Assembly (NCBI GenBank): GCA_027351145.1
Contig: DAIEIZ010000007.1
Location: 1 to 41,641 of the forward strand
DNA: 41,641 nt
Direction: 5' to 3'
Origin: Candidatus Moraniibacteriota bacterium
Lineage (GTDB): Bacteria > Patescibacteriota > Minisyncoccia > Moranbacterales > UBA2206
Every line of letters begins with the position of its first letter. The stretch's first letter is position 1. The notes under the pieces were generated by a model, which worked only from the letters and a program-made list of their open reading frames with translations, ran no database searches and was not told the DNA's origin. The position numbers and the translations under genes are program-made. Shown here piece after piece: positions 33,204 through 40,595 of this stretch.

Positions 33204-34763
33204 TTATTTCAAAATAAGAATAGCTTGCCGAGAAAATTGCCTGCCGGAAATTATCTCATGACCTTTCACTGCTTGGCCGGGAATAATTTTTCCATTATTA
33301 TTCTCAATATAATAAAGTGGCGAGTGCTGGCTTGAATTATCCAAATTAATCGCTTTTATAAATTTAGCGTCAATATTTGCCTGATTCAAAAAATATTTAA
33401 CAGGCAAATAAAACCGGGGTCCAATCCTTGTTTCTCCGGAAAAAAACAAGGATGATGAATTTCCTCTAGTCGCCAAAACGTATTGCGCCATAAGTTCAAC
33501 CTCTCCCAATGTGCTATTTTTTGCATCATCCTGCAAACCATCCCGATAGCTAATTGCCGCAGTAAAATCCCTAATAAGAGAGAAACTTAGTAATACAAAA
33601 ATCATCCCGACGGCAATTCTGCGCCCTATTTTTCCATATCCGATCTGAATCGCTTCAATAATAAGTCCAAAAAGAACAAAGGGAACTAAAAAAATAATCA
33701 AAAAATATCCCACAAAAATTATTTTAGCAATGGGAACTAAAATAATAAAAGTCACCAGATTAAAAAGCAAAACCAAGCCCAAGAAATTTTTTTTCTTCAG
33801 TTCTTTCGTTTTGCGAAAATTGCGCCAAAGCAGAAAATAGCCCGTCACGGAAAATAACACGCCAAGCGTCATTTCGAGATAATAAAGATATTCGCCGTTT
33901 CCTCTGCTTAAAGGCGACCTAAAAACATTTCGGCAAGATATATCATCTCCAACAGAAGAAAGCGTATAAGCATTGGCCTCAACCTGGCAAGCGGAAATAT
34001 AAAAAGCTTCCATTGCAAGATTTCCTTTTGTTTTTGAATCACTCCTGAATCCGGCAAAGAATTGGCGGGAATTAAACCAATTCGAACCAAATTCTGACAC
34101 TATTTGACTAGTGTTGAAGATAAGAGAAATTATAATTATTATCGCTAAATTTTTCCAAATACCCGGATACTTTTTAATCAGCAGATATACGAATACGCAA
34201 AACGTCACTATAGGCATGATTACTAAAAAAGTCGTGTGCAACTGCACGCCCACCCCCAAACTGATTCCGATTAAAATAACCCACAGCAGGTTCTTTTTTC
34301 CCCGATTATTCAAAATTTTTAGCATCGCATAAAAATACGTCAGCAGAAAAAAGGGCATGAGATTGGGGTTGGAAGAAAAACGAGAGTTAATGACCAAGAA
34401 ATAGGAGACGCTCATTAGGACAGTCAAAGCCAATGAAAGCGTTTTATTAAAATATTCTTTCAAAAATAAAAACAGAAGCGGAATAGCTAAGATCGAAAAA
34501 ATGAGACTAGGGTAAGCCATGGCAACAGGATTATTCCCAAATATTTTTTCCGAAATAAAAGAAAAATAATAATACATCGGTCCTAAAAGAAAATTTGTGT
34601 TACCAGCATTGGGACCGAGAAAAGGTAAGGGATTTTTATTTTTCAAAGCATCACTGATTATTGCGGCATCCCTAGATTGATCACCGCCGAATCTTAGCCA
34701 ATCATGAAAATGATAGGCACGCAAAAAAATTCCCAGAAAAACAACCAGGGACAAAAGTAGCAA
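33204..34763 (-). CDS. GT39/ArnT-like membrane glycosyltransferase (paralogue 2)
   Basis: 519 residues as drawn, with about 11 membrane helices. GIFLRAYHFHDWLRFGGDQSRD and LPFLGPNAGNTNFLLGPMYYY match the first-loop region of the protein at 28934-30646, and the order of helices is the same. The drawn start is TTG 34763. The frame stays open upstream for 16 more codons of plausible N-terminus (KLYLKKNKLD...), comparable to the paralogue, but these contain no ATG, GTG or TTG. The true start may be CTG 34769 or an unusual codon. It lies between the glycosidase gene and the second two-component system. Confidence 0.8.
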   Translation of the reverse strand: MLLLSLVVFLGIFLRAYHFHDWLRFGGDQSRDAAIISDALKNKNPLPFLGPNAGNTNFLLGPMYYYFSFISEKIFGNNPVAMAYPSLIFSILAIPLLFLFLKEYFNKTLSLALTVLMSVSYFLVINSRFSSNPNLMPFFLLTYFYAMLKILNNRGKKNLLWVILIGISLGVGVQLHTTFLVIMPIVTFCVFVYLLIKKYPGIWKNLAIIIIISLIFNTSQIVSEFGSNWFNSRQFFAGFRSDSKTKGNLAMEAFYISACQVEANAYTLSSVGDDISCRNVFRSPLSRGNGEYLYYLEMTLGVLFSVTGYFLLWRNFRKTKELKKKNFLGLVLLFNLVTFIILVPIAKIIFVGYFLIIFLVPFVLFGLIIEAIQIGYGKIGRRIAVGMIFVLLSFSLIRDFTAAISYRDGLQDDAKNSTLGEVELMAQYVLATRGNSSSLFFSGETRIGPRFYLPVKYFLNQANIDAKFIKAINLDNSSQHSPLYYIENNNGKIIPGQAVKGHEIISGRQFSRQAILILK

Positions 34764-34819
34764 GTCCAGCTTATTCTTTTTTAAATAAAGTTTTATATTT
34801 TTATATATTCATTCGCTCT

Positions 34820-36025
34820 TTATTTTTCATAAAGATAGAAGAAGTCTTTTTCATAACCGTTCAGATATTGTCTTGATCCATCCTGCAAATCCTTCGTTAG
34901 CGTAGTAGATGTATATTTTCCAAATCCCGTCGGCTCGAAGATATTAAAGCGCACCCAGATTGGATTGATATCCAATTGAATTGCATTTACCGCTCCCGCC
35001 GCTTTCAGGGCATTGGCTAGAGTCACGGGCGTAAGATTATTGCCGACAGCAAAAAGCAAGTTCCCCTCCTTGGTCAAGCCAATTCCCGATCGCCAGGTAT
35101 AGATATCGGTTGTTCCCGCTGCCAAGCGACCCCATAACACTTTGTTTCTCGGATTAGCTACCGAAATCTCACCATCAGTGATAAGCATTGGACAATTTTG
35201 ACGAACAAATGCGACACTACCACCCAATGATTGTCCGTCATAATTAATGATTCTCAATGAACCATCGCTATTTTCTACTAATGTTCCCAGGTCATTTTTG
35301 AGTGGAAGATAGGTTGTATTTTCAACAATCATTCCATAAGCACCATCCTTATATTGAAAACCTCCATCGAAAGCAGCAATCAACTTTCCGCTGTCAATAA
35401 TATCTTTAGGGATAACTCCCGGGCCAGGCTTTCCTACCGGTCCGCCCGGCTGCTTTGTTCCCGCTACGCTACCCATGCGCATCACATGCATGTCCATCTG
35501 AACAATCGTAGTAATGGCATAGGAACGATCGGGATCAGGACGAACAAAAGTATGCGCCATCACCTCTTTGTCCGGAAACAAACTCAAGGGATGATTATGC
35601 CAAATCCCCTCCCCATCAAGTGGCTCAAAATTATTATTCATTTTTAGCGGTGTCAGGTTAAGATTTCCTCCTGCAATATTGCTCCCTGAGTTTTGATCGG
35701 TAAACTGAGGCGCCTTATCAGAATTAGAATTATCCGTCAGGCGCCTTGCAAGATCAGAAGTGTTAAAAAATATTTTTTCCAAATAAACAATATTACTATC
35801 TCCCAATATGGGTCGCAAAACATTGTCAGTCAGTTGAGCTGCGGCCGAAGTATCAAACCTTAAAAACAGAACACCGCAAACAAATAACGCAAAAAAGGAT
35901 AAAACGATAACCCTTATCCACCTAAAAACCAAGTCTTTTCGCTTGCGCTTTGTCTTCGTTTTTATCTCTTTTTTCTGGCACCTAGCTGGCGTTATTACTT
36001 TTTGAGAAACGCTATCCATTATCAT
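34820..36025 (-). CDS. phosphodiester glycosidase (NAGPA-domain) membrane-anchored protein
   Basis: About 401 residues from ATG 36025; a TTG at 36031 and an ATG at 36019 are alternatives. The basic N-terminus (KKEIKTKTKRKRKD) precedes one membrane helix (about 33-53), so the rest is outside the cell. A linker of about 90 residues leads to a phosphodiester glycosidase domain: KLIAAFDGGFQYKDGAYGMIV, SLGGSVAFVRQNCPML, WRSGIGLTKEGNLLFAVG and NAIQLDINPIWVRF. Relatives cleave sugar-phosphodiester links such as the GlcNAc-phosphate cap on mannose. Here the likely substrate is an extracellular glycan. No clear ribosome-binding site is visible. Confidence 0.8.
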   Translation of the reverse strand: MIMDSVSQKVITPARCQKKEIKTKTKRKRKDLVFRWIRVIVLSFFALFVCGVLFLRFDTSAAAQLTDNVLRPILGDSNIVYLEKIFFNTSDLARRLTDNSNSDKAPQFTDQNSGSNIAGGNLNLTPLKMNNNFEPLDGEGIWHNHPLSLFPDKEVMAHTFVRPDPDRSYAITTIVQMDMHVMRMGSVAGTKQPGGPVGKPGPGVIPKDIIDSGKLIAAFDGGFQYKDGAYGMIVENTTYLPLKNDLGTLVENSDGSLRIINYDGQSLGGSVAFVRQNCPMLITDGEISVANPRNKVLWGRLAAGTTDIYTWRSGIGLTKEGNLLFAVGNNLTPVTLANALKAAGAVNAIQLDINPIWVRFNIFEPTGFGKYTSTTLTKDLQDGSRQYLNGYEKDFFYLYEK

Positions 36026-36144
36026 AGCCAAATGAAAAAATTACTCACTGTTTTTATTTGATACAAAGCCAGTATATCTCCTTATATATTCACAACCAAG
36101 AAATGCGCATATTTTCCATAACTGCACGAGTTTCTCATTCTTGT

Positions 36145-36459
36145 TCAGTTTTGCAAATCACTGACGGAAGCATCCCCACTGGCATCGGGAATTGTCAAGT
36201 CGGGATTTACCGTGCTTTGATTTTGGTTTTGACTTGCCCCGGATGAAGTCATACCGCCTTTCGAAGTCTTAGCCGTCACACCTTGTTTTTTCTCTTTACC
36301 AGAAGCTACACCAGCAGCCTTGATTGCTTTCGAAGAAATCAATTTACTCTTTTCATACTTAGCTCCCACGTAAAACATCACACCGTCAACAACAATCAAA
36401 AGTGCCGATAAAGCTAATATCGTTTTCTTATACCCCAAAAATTTTCCTTCTAGATTCAT
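36145..36459 (-). CDS. small membrane-anchored protein, function unknown
   Basis: 104 residues: a short cytoplasmic start (MNLEGKFLGYKK), one transmembrane helix (about 13-33, TILALSALLIVVDGVMFYVG), a Lys-rich stretch and a low-complexity Ser/Gly/Gln tail ending DASGDASVSDLQN. No family recognised. It is first in the operon with the phosphodiester glycosidase (113-bp gap) and is preceded by a response-regulator operator. Confidence 0.65.
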   Translation of the reverse strand: MNLEGKFLGYKKTILALSALLIVVDGVMFYVGAKYEKSKLISSKAIKAAGVASGKEKKQGVTAKTSKGGMTSSGASQNQNQSTVNPDLTIPDASGDASVSDLQN

Positions 36460-36494
36460 ATTTCATCTTATTATTTAATTAACTCAGCTATTTA

Positions 36495-36526
36495 AATCTA
36501 ATCGTCAAAGATGAAGAAAATATGAA
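36495..36526 (-). promoter_or_regulatory. response-regulator operator and promoter of the glycosidase-GT39 operon
   Basis: TTCAT (36526-36522), ATTTTC, TTCAT (36515-36511), 10 nt, TAGATT (36500-36495) on the minus strand. The predicted start is near 36488, about 29 nt before ATG 36459. The spacer differs by one base from the sites at 31462-31477 and 33160-33175. Confidence 0.6.
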
Positions 36527-36546
36527 ATTTTAAAGAATTCAGTTTT

Positions 36547-37251
36547 TTAACGCCTGATGCCCATCTTGCCAAAGTTTTTCAAAATTGCGCTTTGAATCTT
36601 TTCTAAGTCAATCTTTTTGCCTTTTGTTTTCTTTTTTAAGTTCTTATCCAAGATCATATCTTCGCGATATTCTTGTAAATAATAAGCCTTAGCGCCAGAT
36701 AGCCATTTGGCAATTTTCAAAAAGTCTTTTTCCGTGTGGATGCCCGGCACAACCGTAGTACGAAATTCATAGAGCAGACGACTATTTTTGATCAGATCCA
36801 CACTCAGCCTTATTCTTTCAATATCCACTTTCAAGCCTACAGTTTCACTGTAACGTGCGGGTTGATTTTTAATATCCATCGCCACAAAATCCAAAAGTTT
36901 CAGGTCAAGCAACTTTTTTAAAATATCCGGTCGAGCACCGTTAGTATCCAATTTGACCAAATATCCCAATGCCCGCACCTTTTGGATAAACTGAACCAAA
37001 TCCGGCTGTAACGTCGGTTCGCCACCGGTAATACAAACCCCTTCCAATTTTCCTTTCCGTTTTTTTAAAAACTCAAAAAATTCTCGTTCTGTCTTATTTT
37101 CCGTTCCAGAAGCAAGCTGACTAGCACCTAAAACCAATTCCGGATTATGACAAAATGGGCAATGGAAATTACAACCCACTGTGAAAACAGTTGTTGCCAA
37201 GTGCCCGGGAAAATCAATCAGCGTTAATTTTTGGTAACCGCCTATATTCAT
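36547..37251 (-). CDS. nrdG: anaerobic ribonucleoside-triphosphate reductase activating protein (radical SAM)
   Basis: 234 residues. MNIGGYQKLTLIDFPGHLATTVFTVGCNFHCPFCHNPEL carries the radical-SAM C-x3-C-x2-C cluster motif (CNFHCPFC). CITGGEPTLQPDL is the SAM-binding glycine-rich motif. It uses a 4Fe-4S cluster and SAM to install the glycyl radical on NrdD. It is the last gene of the nrdR-nrdD cluster. It probably also activates the small glycyl-radical-loop protein encoded just upstream. Confidence 0.9.
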   Translation of the reverse strand: MNIGGYQKLTLIDFPGHLATTVFTVGCNFHCPFCHNPELVLGASQLASGTENKTEREFFEFLKKRKGKLEGVCITGGEPTLQPDLVQFIQKVRALGYLVKLDTNGARPDILKKLLDLKLLDFVAMDIKNQPARYSETVGLKVDIERIRLSVDLIKNSRLLYEFRTTVVPGIHTEKDFLKIAKWLSGAKAYYLQEYREDMILDKNLKKKTKGKKIDLEKIQSAILKNFGKMGIRR

Positions 37252-37290
37252 ACTAATAATATTATCTGTAATTATAAATTTTTCTCGCTT

Positions 37291-37401
37291 CTAAAAATAA
37301 ACTTTTCTTTTATGTCCAGGATAAAATTCAGGGCAAAACAGCTCATAGAACCATTTTGCCCCGCTATCTTTCTTGATTTTAGCAAACGCAGGTTGCATCA
37401 T
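37291..37401 (-). CDS. 36-residue basic aromatic peptide overlapping the small glycyl-radical gene
   Basis: An ORF in the +1 frame relative to the end of the preceding gene starts ATG-ATG at 37401 and stops with TAG at 37291. Its sequence includes KKDSGAKWFYELFCPEFYPG and ends HKRKVYF, unlike random translation of AT-rich DNA. AAGGAG lies 10 nt before the first ATG. An 8-bp inverted repeat (GGGCAAAA...TTTTGCCC) lies inside it. I do not recognise the family. It could be a genuine small protein of the operon or a remnant. Confidence is limited because of its length. Confidence 0.4.
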   Translation of the reverse strand: MMQPAFAKIKKDSGAKWFYELFCPEFYPGHKRKVYF

Positions 37402-37642
37402 TCAGCTTAAACTCCTTGCGATCATCAAATTCGGCTTGTTTGCCACCATTCCATTGAGCGACTGGGCGGATATAGCCCACGACACGGGAATAAACCTCCG
37501 TTCTTTGAAAATTTCTCAGAATCGGATCTGCTTGATGACATTTTTTACATTTGCAAAACTCACCGCTCTCCACCGCATAATTCATATATTCTTCGTTCAT
37601 CTTCAGCTCACGACCACAATCATGACAAACTTGTTTTTTCAT
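37379..37642 (-). CDS. stand-alone glycyl-radical loop protein with Cys-rich head (NrdD C-terminus-like)
   Basis: 87 residues from ATG 37642. An upstream in-frame TTG at 37687 is less likely. Residues 1-45 carry VCHDCG and FCKCKKC, a likely zinc ribbon not closely related to that of NrdD. Residues 47-80 repeat the NrdD C-terminal loop TEVYSRVVGYIRPVAQWNGG and onward, including the radical glycine (Gly56). The tail LNDATCVC is unique. The gene is in the nrdD-nrdG operon, so NrdG could activate it. By analogy with YfiD/GrcA, which replaces the damaged radical domain of pyruvate formate-lyase, it may be a spare radical domain for NrdD. The alternative is a duplication remnant. Confidence 0.7.
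   Translation of the reverse strand: MKKQVCHDCGRELKMNEEYMNYAVESGEFCKCKKCHQADPILRNFQRTEVYSRVVGYIRPVAQWNGGKQAEFDDRKEFKLNDATCVC
37407..37501. repeat. direct repeat copy 1 (glycyl-radical loop, small gene)
   Basis: Bases 37413-37501 are identical to 37733-37821 (89 of 89, same orientation, offset 320). The identity extends to about 37407 with a single mismatch at 37412. That mismatch changes GAA to GAG without changing the amino acid. Confidence 0.95.
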
Positions 37643-37704
37643 ATTATTTTTGGTTTCATTGAGAGTAATTTTAATTTCGCCCAACAAAACATTTTTTTAA
37701 TTTT

Positions 37705-39933
37705 TTATATTTTGCTTTTCTCCACCTTAAATTCCTTGCGATCATCAAATTCGGCTTGTTTGCCACCATTCCATTGAGCGACTGGGCGGATATAGCCCAC
37801 GACACGGGAATAAACCTCCGTCTTTTGCTCCATTACGCATTTAGGACAAAAAGGATGCTCACCGTTAATGTAGCCATGCACCGGACAGATACTGAATGTT
37901 GGCGTCAAAGTAAAATAGGGCAAAGCATAATTTTCAGCAATTTTTCTCACCAGCTGTTTGGTTGTTTCAATATCCCAAATTCTTTCTCCTAGAAATCCGT
38001 GCAATACTGTTCCTCCGGTATATTTAGTTTGCAAATTGTCTTGCAAATCCAACGCTTCAAAAATATCCTCGGTGTGATGCACTGGCAGTTGCGATGAATT
38101 GGTATAATATGGCTCGGCATTTTTCTCTTTGACATTCTTGTCATTTGCAAAAATAATTTCCGGATATTTTTTGCAATCAATTCTGGCTAGACGGTAGGAT
38201 GTGCCTTCGGCCGGCGTGGCTTCCAAATTATAGAGGTTGCCGGTTTCTTTTTGATAACCGATAATTCTTTGGCGCATGTGCGAGAGAATCTCTTCGGCCA
38301 ATTTTTGCCCTGCGGGAGTGGTGATGTCTTTTCCGATCAAGTTCACTAGCGCCTCATTCATTCCTACGAGTCCAATAGTCGAGAAATGATTAGCCCAATA
38401 CTGTCCACGGCGCATCTTGATTGGAGCAAGATAGAATTTAGTGTAAGGATAGAGACCGCCTTCGGTTAGTTTTTCCACCATCGTTCTTTTAGTTTCCAAA
38501 CTTTCTCTGGCCAAATCCATGAGATGATTCAATTGTTTCAAAAATTCTTTTTTATTCTTAGCGATATATCCTATGCGAGGCATATTAATCGTCACCACAC
38601 CAATTGAGCCAGTGAGCGGATTAGCCCCAAACAGACCGCCACCGCGCTTGTGAAGCTCCCGATTATCAAGACGCAACCGGCAACACATTGAGCGCGCGTC
38701 ATCCGGATCCATATCAGAATTAACAAAATTGGCAAAATATGGGATGCCATACTTGGCCGTCATTTCCCAAATCGCATCAAAGCGCCTGTCCGTCCAATCA
38801 AAATCTTTGCCAATGTTATAGGTAGGAATCGGAAAAGTAAAAATTCGTCCATTCGCGTCCCCTTCTGTCATCACTTCCGCAAAAGCCCGGTTAATCATAT
38901 TCATCTCTTCTTGAAATTCACCATAAGTTTCTTTCTGAGGAAAACCGCCAAAAATCACAGCCTCGCTTTTCAAGTTCTTAGGGCAAGTGATGTCCATCGT
39001 AATGTTGGAAAAGGGCGTTTGAAATCCTACGCGAGTGGAAACATTCATATTAAACACATAGGACTGAATTTCTTGCTTAACCTGATCGTAGGTCAATTTA
39101 TCATAACGAACAAAAGGAGCAAGCAGTGTATCAAAATTAGAAAAAGCCTGCGCACCCGCTACTTCGCCTTGCGTGGTATAGGTAAAATTTACCATCTGAC
39201 CCAAAATTGAACCCAGATGCTTAGCTGGTTTGCAGGCTACTTTTCCCGGCACACCAGTAAAACCGCGCCTCAAGAGATCTTGCAGATCCCAACCGCAACA
39301 ATAGGCAGCAAGAAGCTGCAAATCATGAATGTGAAAATCACCGCCTTCATGCGCTTGACGAATGGCTTTCGTGTAAACCCGATTCATCCAATACTTGGAA
39401 CTAACAATCGAAGAGATGTAGTTATTGAGCCCTTGAAGAGAATAGGCCATGTTGGCATTTTCCTTCACCTTCCAGTCAATTTCTTGAATATATTTATCCA
39501 CTAAATTCACTGCTTCGTCCAGCGATTCCTGAGCCTCACGATTTTTTCTGTGCTGTTCGCGATAAAGAATATATGCCTTGGCGGTTTCTTCAAAATCCAA
39601 AATCATAAGCACTCTTTCCACAAGATCTTGAATTTCTTCAATTTCCGGAACATAGCCTTTCTTGTGTTTTCGCCCTAAAAGCTTTACTACTTTTTCCGTT
39701 ACTTTTTTGGCATCATCCGCTGAACCTTCCTTGGTTGAGGCAAGCGCTTTGGCAACACCCTTTACGATTTTACTCTCATCAAAGCGGGCAACCACGCCAT
39801 TTCTTTTGATGACTTTTTCGATTCGGGTTTCATCTTTCTGCACTTCTTTTTTCACCGCCTTCTTTACTGCGACTTTTGCAGTTTTTTTATCATTCTGCTT
39901 TTTCACTCCCCCTTTTTTCACTTTTTTTGCCAT
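37705..39933 (-). CDS. nrdD: anaerobic ribonucleoside-triphosphate reductase, class III
   Basis: 742 residues from ATG 39933 (MAKKVKKGGV); the 11 codons upstream are not family-like. A Lys-rich tail of about 35 residues precedes an ATP-cone (RIEKVIKRNGVVARFDESKIVKGVAKAL...), the allosteric nucleotide-binding domain. The barrel contains the expected FHIHDLQLL, FTYTTQGEVAGAQAFSNFDTLLAPF and CCRLRLDN. The C-terminus has a zinc site (CPVHGYINGEHPFCPKC) and the glycyl-radical motif RVVGYIRP with radical Gly713. It makes deoxyribonucleotides without oxygen. The operon with nrdR and nrdG is complete. Confidence 0.95.
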   Translation of the reverse strand: MAKKVKKGGVKKQNDKKTAKVAVKKAVKKEVQKDETRIEKVIKRNGVVARFDESKIVKGVAKALASTKEGSADDAKKVTEKVVKLLGRKHKKGYVPEIEEIQDLVERVLMILDFEETAKAYILYREQHRKNREAQESLDEAVNLVDKYIQEIDWKVKENANMAYSLQGLNNYISSIVSSKYWMNRVYTKAIRQAHEGGDFHIHDLQLLAAYCCGWDLQDLLRRGFTGVPGKVACKPAKHLGSILGQMVNFTYTTQGEVAGAQAFSNFDTLLAPFVRYDKLTYDQVKQEIQSYVFNMNVSTRVGFQTPFSNITMDITCPKNLKSEAVIFGGFPQKETYGEFQEEMNMINRAFAEVMTEGDANGRIFTFPIPTYNIGKDFDWTDRRFDAIWEMTAKYGIPYFANFVNSDMDPDDARSMCCRLRLDNRELHKRGGGLFGANPLTGSIGVVTINMPRIGYIAKNKKEFLKQLNHLMDLARESLETKRTMVEKLTEGGLYPYTKFYLAPIKMRRGQYWANHFSTIGLVGMNEALVNLIGKDITTPAGQKLAEEILSHMRQRIIGYQKETGNLYNLEATPAEGTSYRLARIDCKKYPEIIFANDKNVKEKNAEPYYTNSSQLPVHHTEDIFEALDLQDNLQTKYTGGTVLHGFLGERIWDIETTKQLVRKIAENYALPYFTLTPTFSICPVHGYINGEHPFCPKCVMEQKTEVYSRVVGYIRPVAQWNGGKQAEFDDRKEFKVEKSKI
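37727..37821. repeat. direct repeat copy 2 (glycyl-radical loop inside nrdD)
   Basis: Partner of 37407-37501; 89 identical bases at 37733-37821 cover the codons from TEV to the DRKE of the glycyl-radical loop of NrdD. Confidence 0.95.
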
Positions 39934-39977
39934 ACAGTTTTTATTATTTTTTATTTCAATTACCACCCCTAAAAAAA

Positions 39978-40430
39978 TTATTTATCATCAAACGTGTCCA
40001 ACTCCCTTTTAAAACTTTCGATGTTGGCAAATGATTTGTAAACGCTAGCAAATCTAACATAGGCCACCTCATCCAGTTCACGCAGTTTTTTGAGAATAAT
40101 CTTGCCAATTTCCCGCGTACTTATTTCCGGTTTTTCCTTGGTCCGAATCTCATATTCCACTTCTCCGATGAATTGAGTGATCTTCTCTTCCGTCACCGGA
40201 CGTTTTTCCAAGGCTTTTCTCACGCCGGTTTCAATTTTTGATTTGTCATAATCCACTTTGAGACCATTCTTTTTGAGCACGCTTAAACGCAAAAGTTCTA
40301 TTTCCTCATAGGTACTGAAACGCGACTCACATTTCAAGCATTCTCGACGACGACGCGTAATCTTGCCTTCATTGGTTTCTCGCGAATCAACGACCTTGGT
40401 TTCAGTGTTATTGCAAAACGGACAATTCAT
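39978..40430 (-). CDS. nrdR: transcriptional repressor NrdR
   Basis: 150 residues. The zinc ribbon MNCPFCNNTETKVVDSRET...RRRRECLKCESRFSTYE is followed by an ATP-cone (VLKKNGLKVDYDKSKIETGVRKALEKRPV...) and the usual EVAYVRFASVYKSF. It senses ATP/dATP and represses ribonucleotide-reductase genes. It is the first gene of the cluster. A near-perfect NrdR box lies between its promoter and its ATG, so it should control itself and nrdD-nrdG. Confidence 0.95.
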   Translation of the reverse strand: MNCPFCNNTETKVVDSRETNEGKITRRRRECLKCESRFSTYEEIELLRLSVLKKNGLKVDYDKSKIETGVRKALEKRPVTEEKITQFIGEVEYEIRTKEKPEISTREIGKIILKKLRELDEVAYVRFASVYKSFANIESFKRELDTFDDK

Positions 40431-40445
40431 ATTTTTTCTCTTTTT

Positions 40446-40461
40446 ATACTATATATAGTGT
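40446..40461 (-). promoter_or_regulatory. NrdR box
   Basis: A 16-bp near-palindrome, on the plus strand ATACTATATATAGTGT, matches the NrdR-box pattern ACAC-w-ATATAT-w-GTGT with one mismatch in an outer base. It lies about 5-20 bp downstream of the predicted transcription start, where binding would block transcription. I do not find a convincing second box at the usual spacing of about three helical turns. Confidence 0.75.
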
Positions 40462-40472
40462 AACTTAATAGA

Positions 40473-40500
40473 ATTATACCACAATCGAAATTCCTGGCAA
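40473..40500 (-). promoter_or_regulatory. sigma70-type promoter of the nrdR-nrdD-nrdG operon
   Basis: TTGCCA (40500-40495), a 16-nt spacer ending TGTGG and a perfect TATAAT (40478-40473) on the minus strand. The TG one base before the -10 makes it an extended -10. The predicted start is near 40466. Confidence 0.7.
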
Positions 40501-40528
40501 GTGGTCGATTTCAAGCCACAAAAGGGAG

Positions 40529-40537
40529 TTATCCACA
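40529..40537 (+). promoter_or_regulatory. DnaA-box consensus upstream of the nrd promoter
   Basis: TTATCCACA, an exact match to the strong DnaA-box consensus, in non-coding DNA about 30 bp upstream of the -35 of the nrd promoter. It is a single copy, with no cluster or AT-rich unwinding element that would suggest an origin. Confidence 0.45.
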
Positions 40538-40595
40538 GGAGATTTTTCTTCTTCAAGATAATACCATCACCAAGAAAAAATGAAAAAACTTTTTT

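Noticed and set aside
36019..36060. A TTCAT operator directly before the phosphodiester glycosidase gene
   Set aside because: Only one TTCAT is present; the position 11 bp upstream reads GAGTA, so the two-half-site rule is not met.
37330..37365. Stem GGGCAAAA...TTTTGCCC as a terminator before nrdG
   Set aside because: The loop is long (15 nt), the following sequence TGAATTTTATCC is not a clean U-run, and it sits inside the possible 36-codon ORF. It could only be a weak attenuator.
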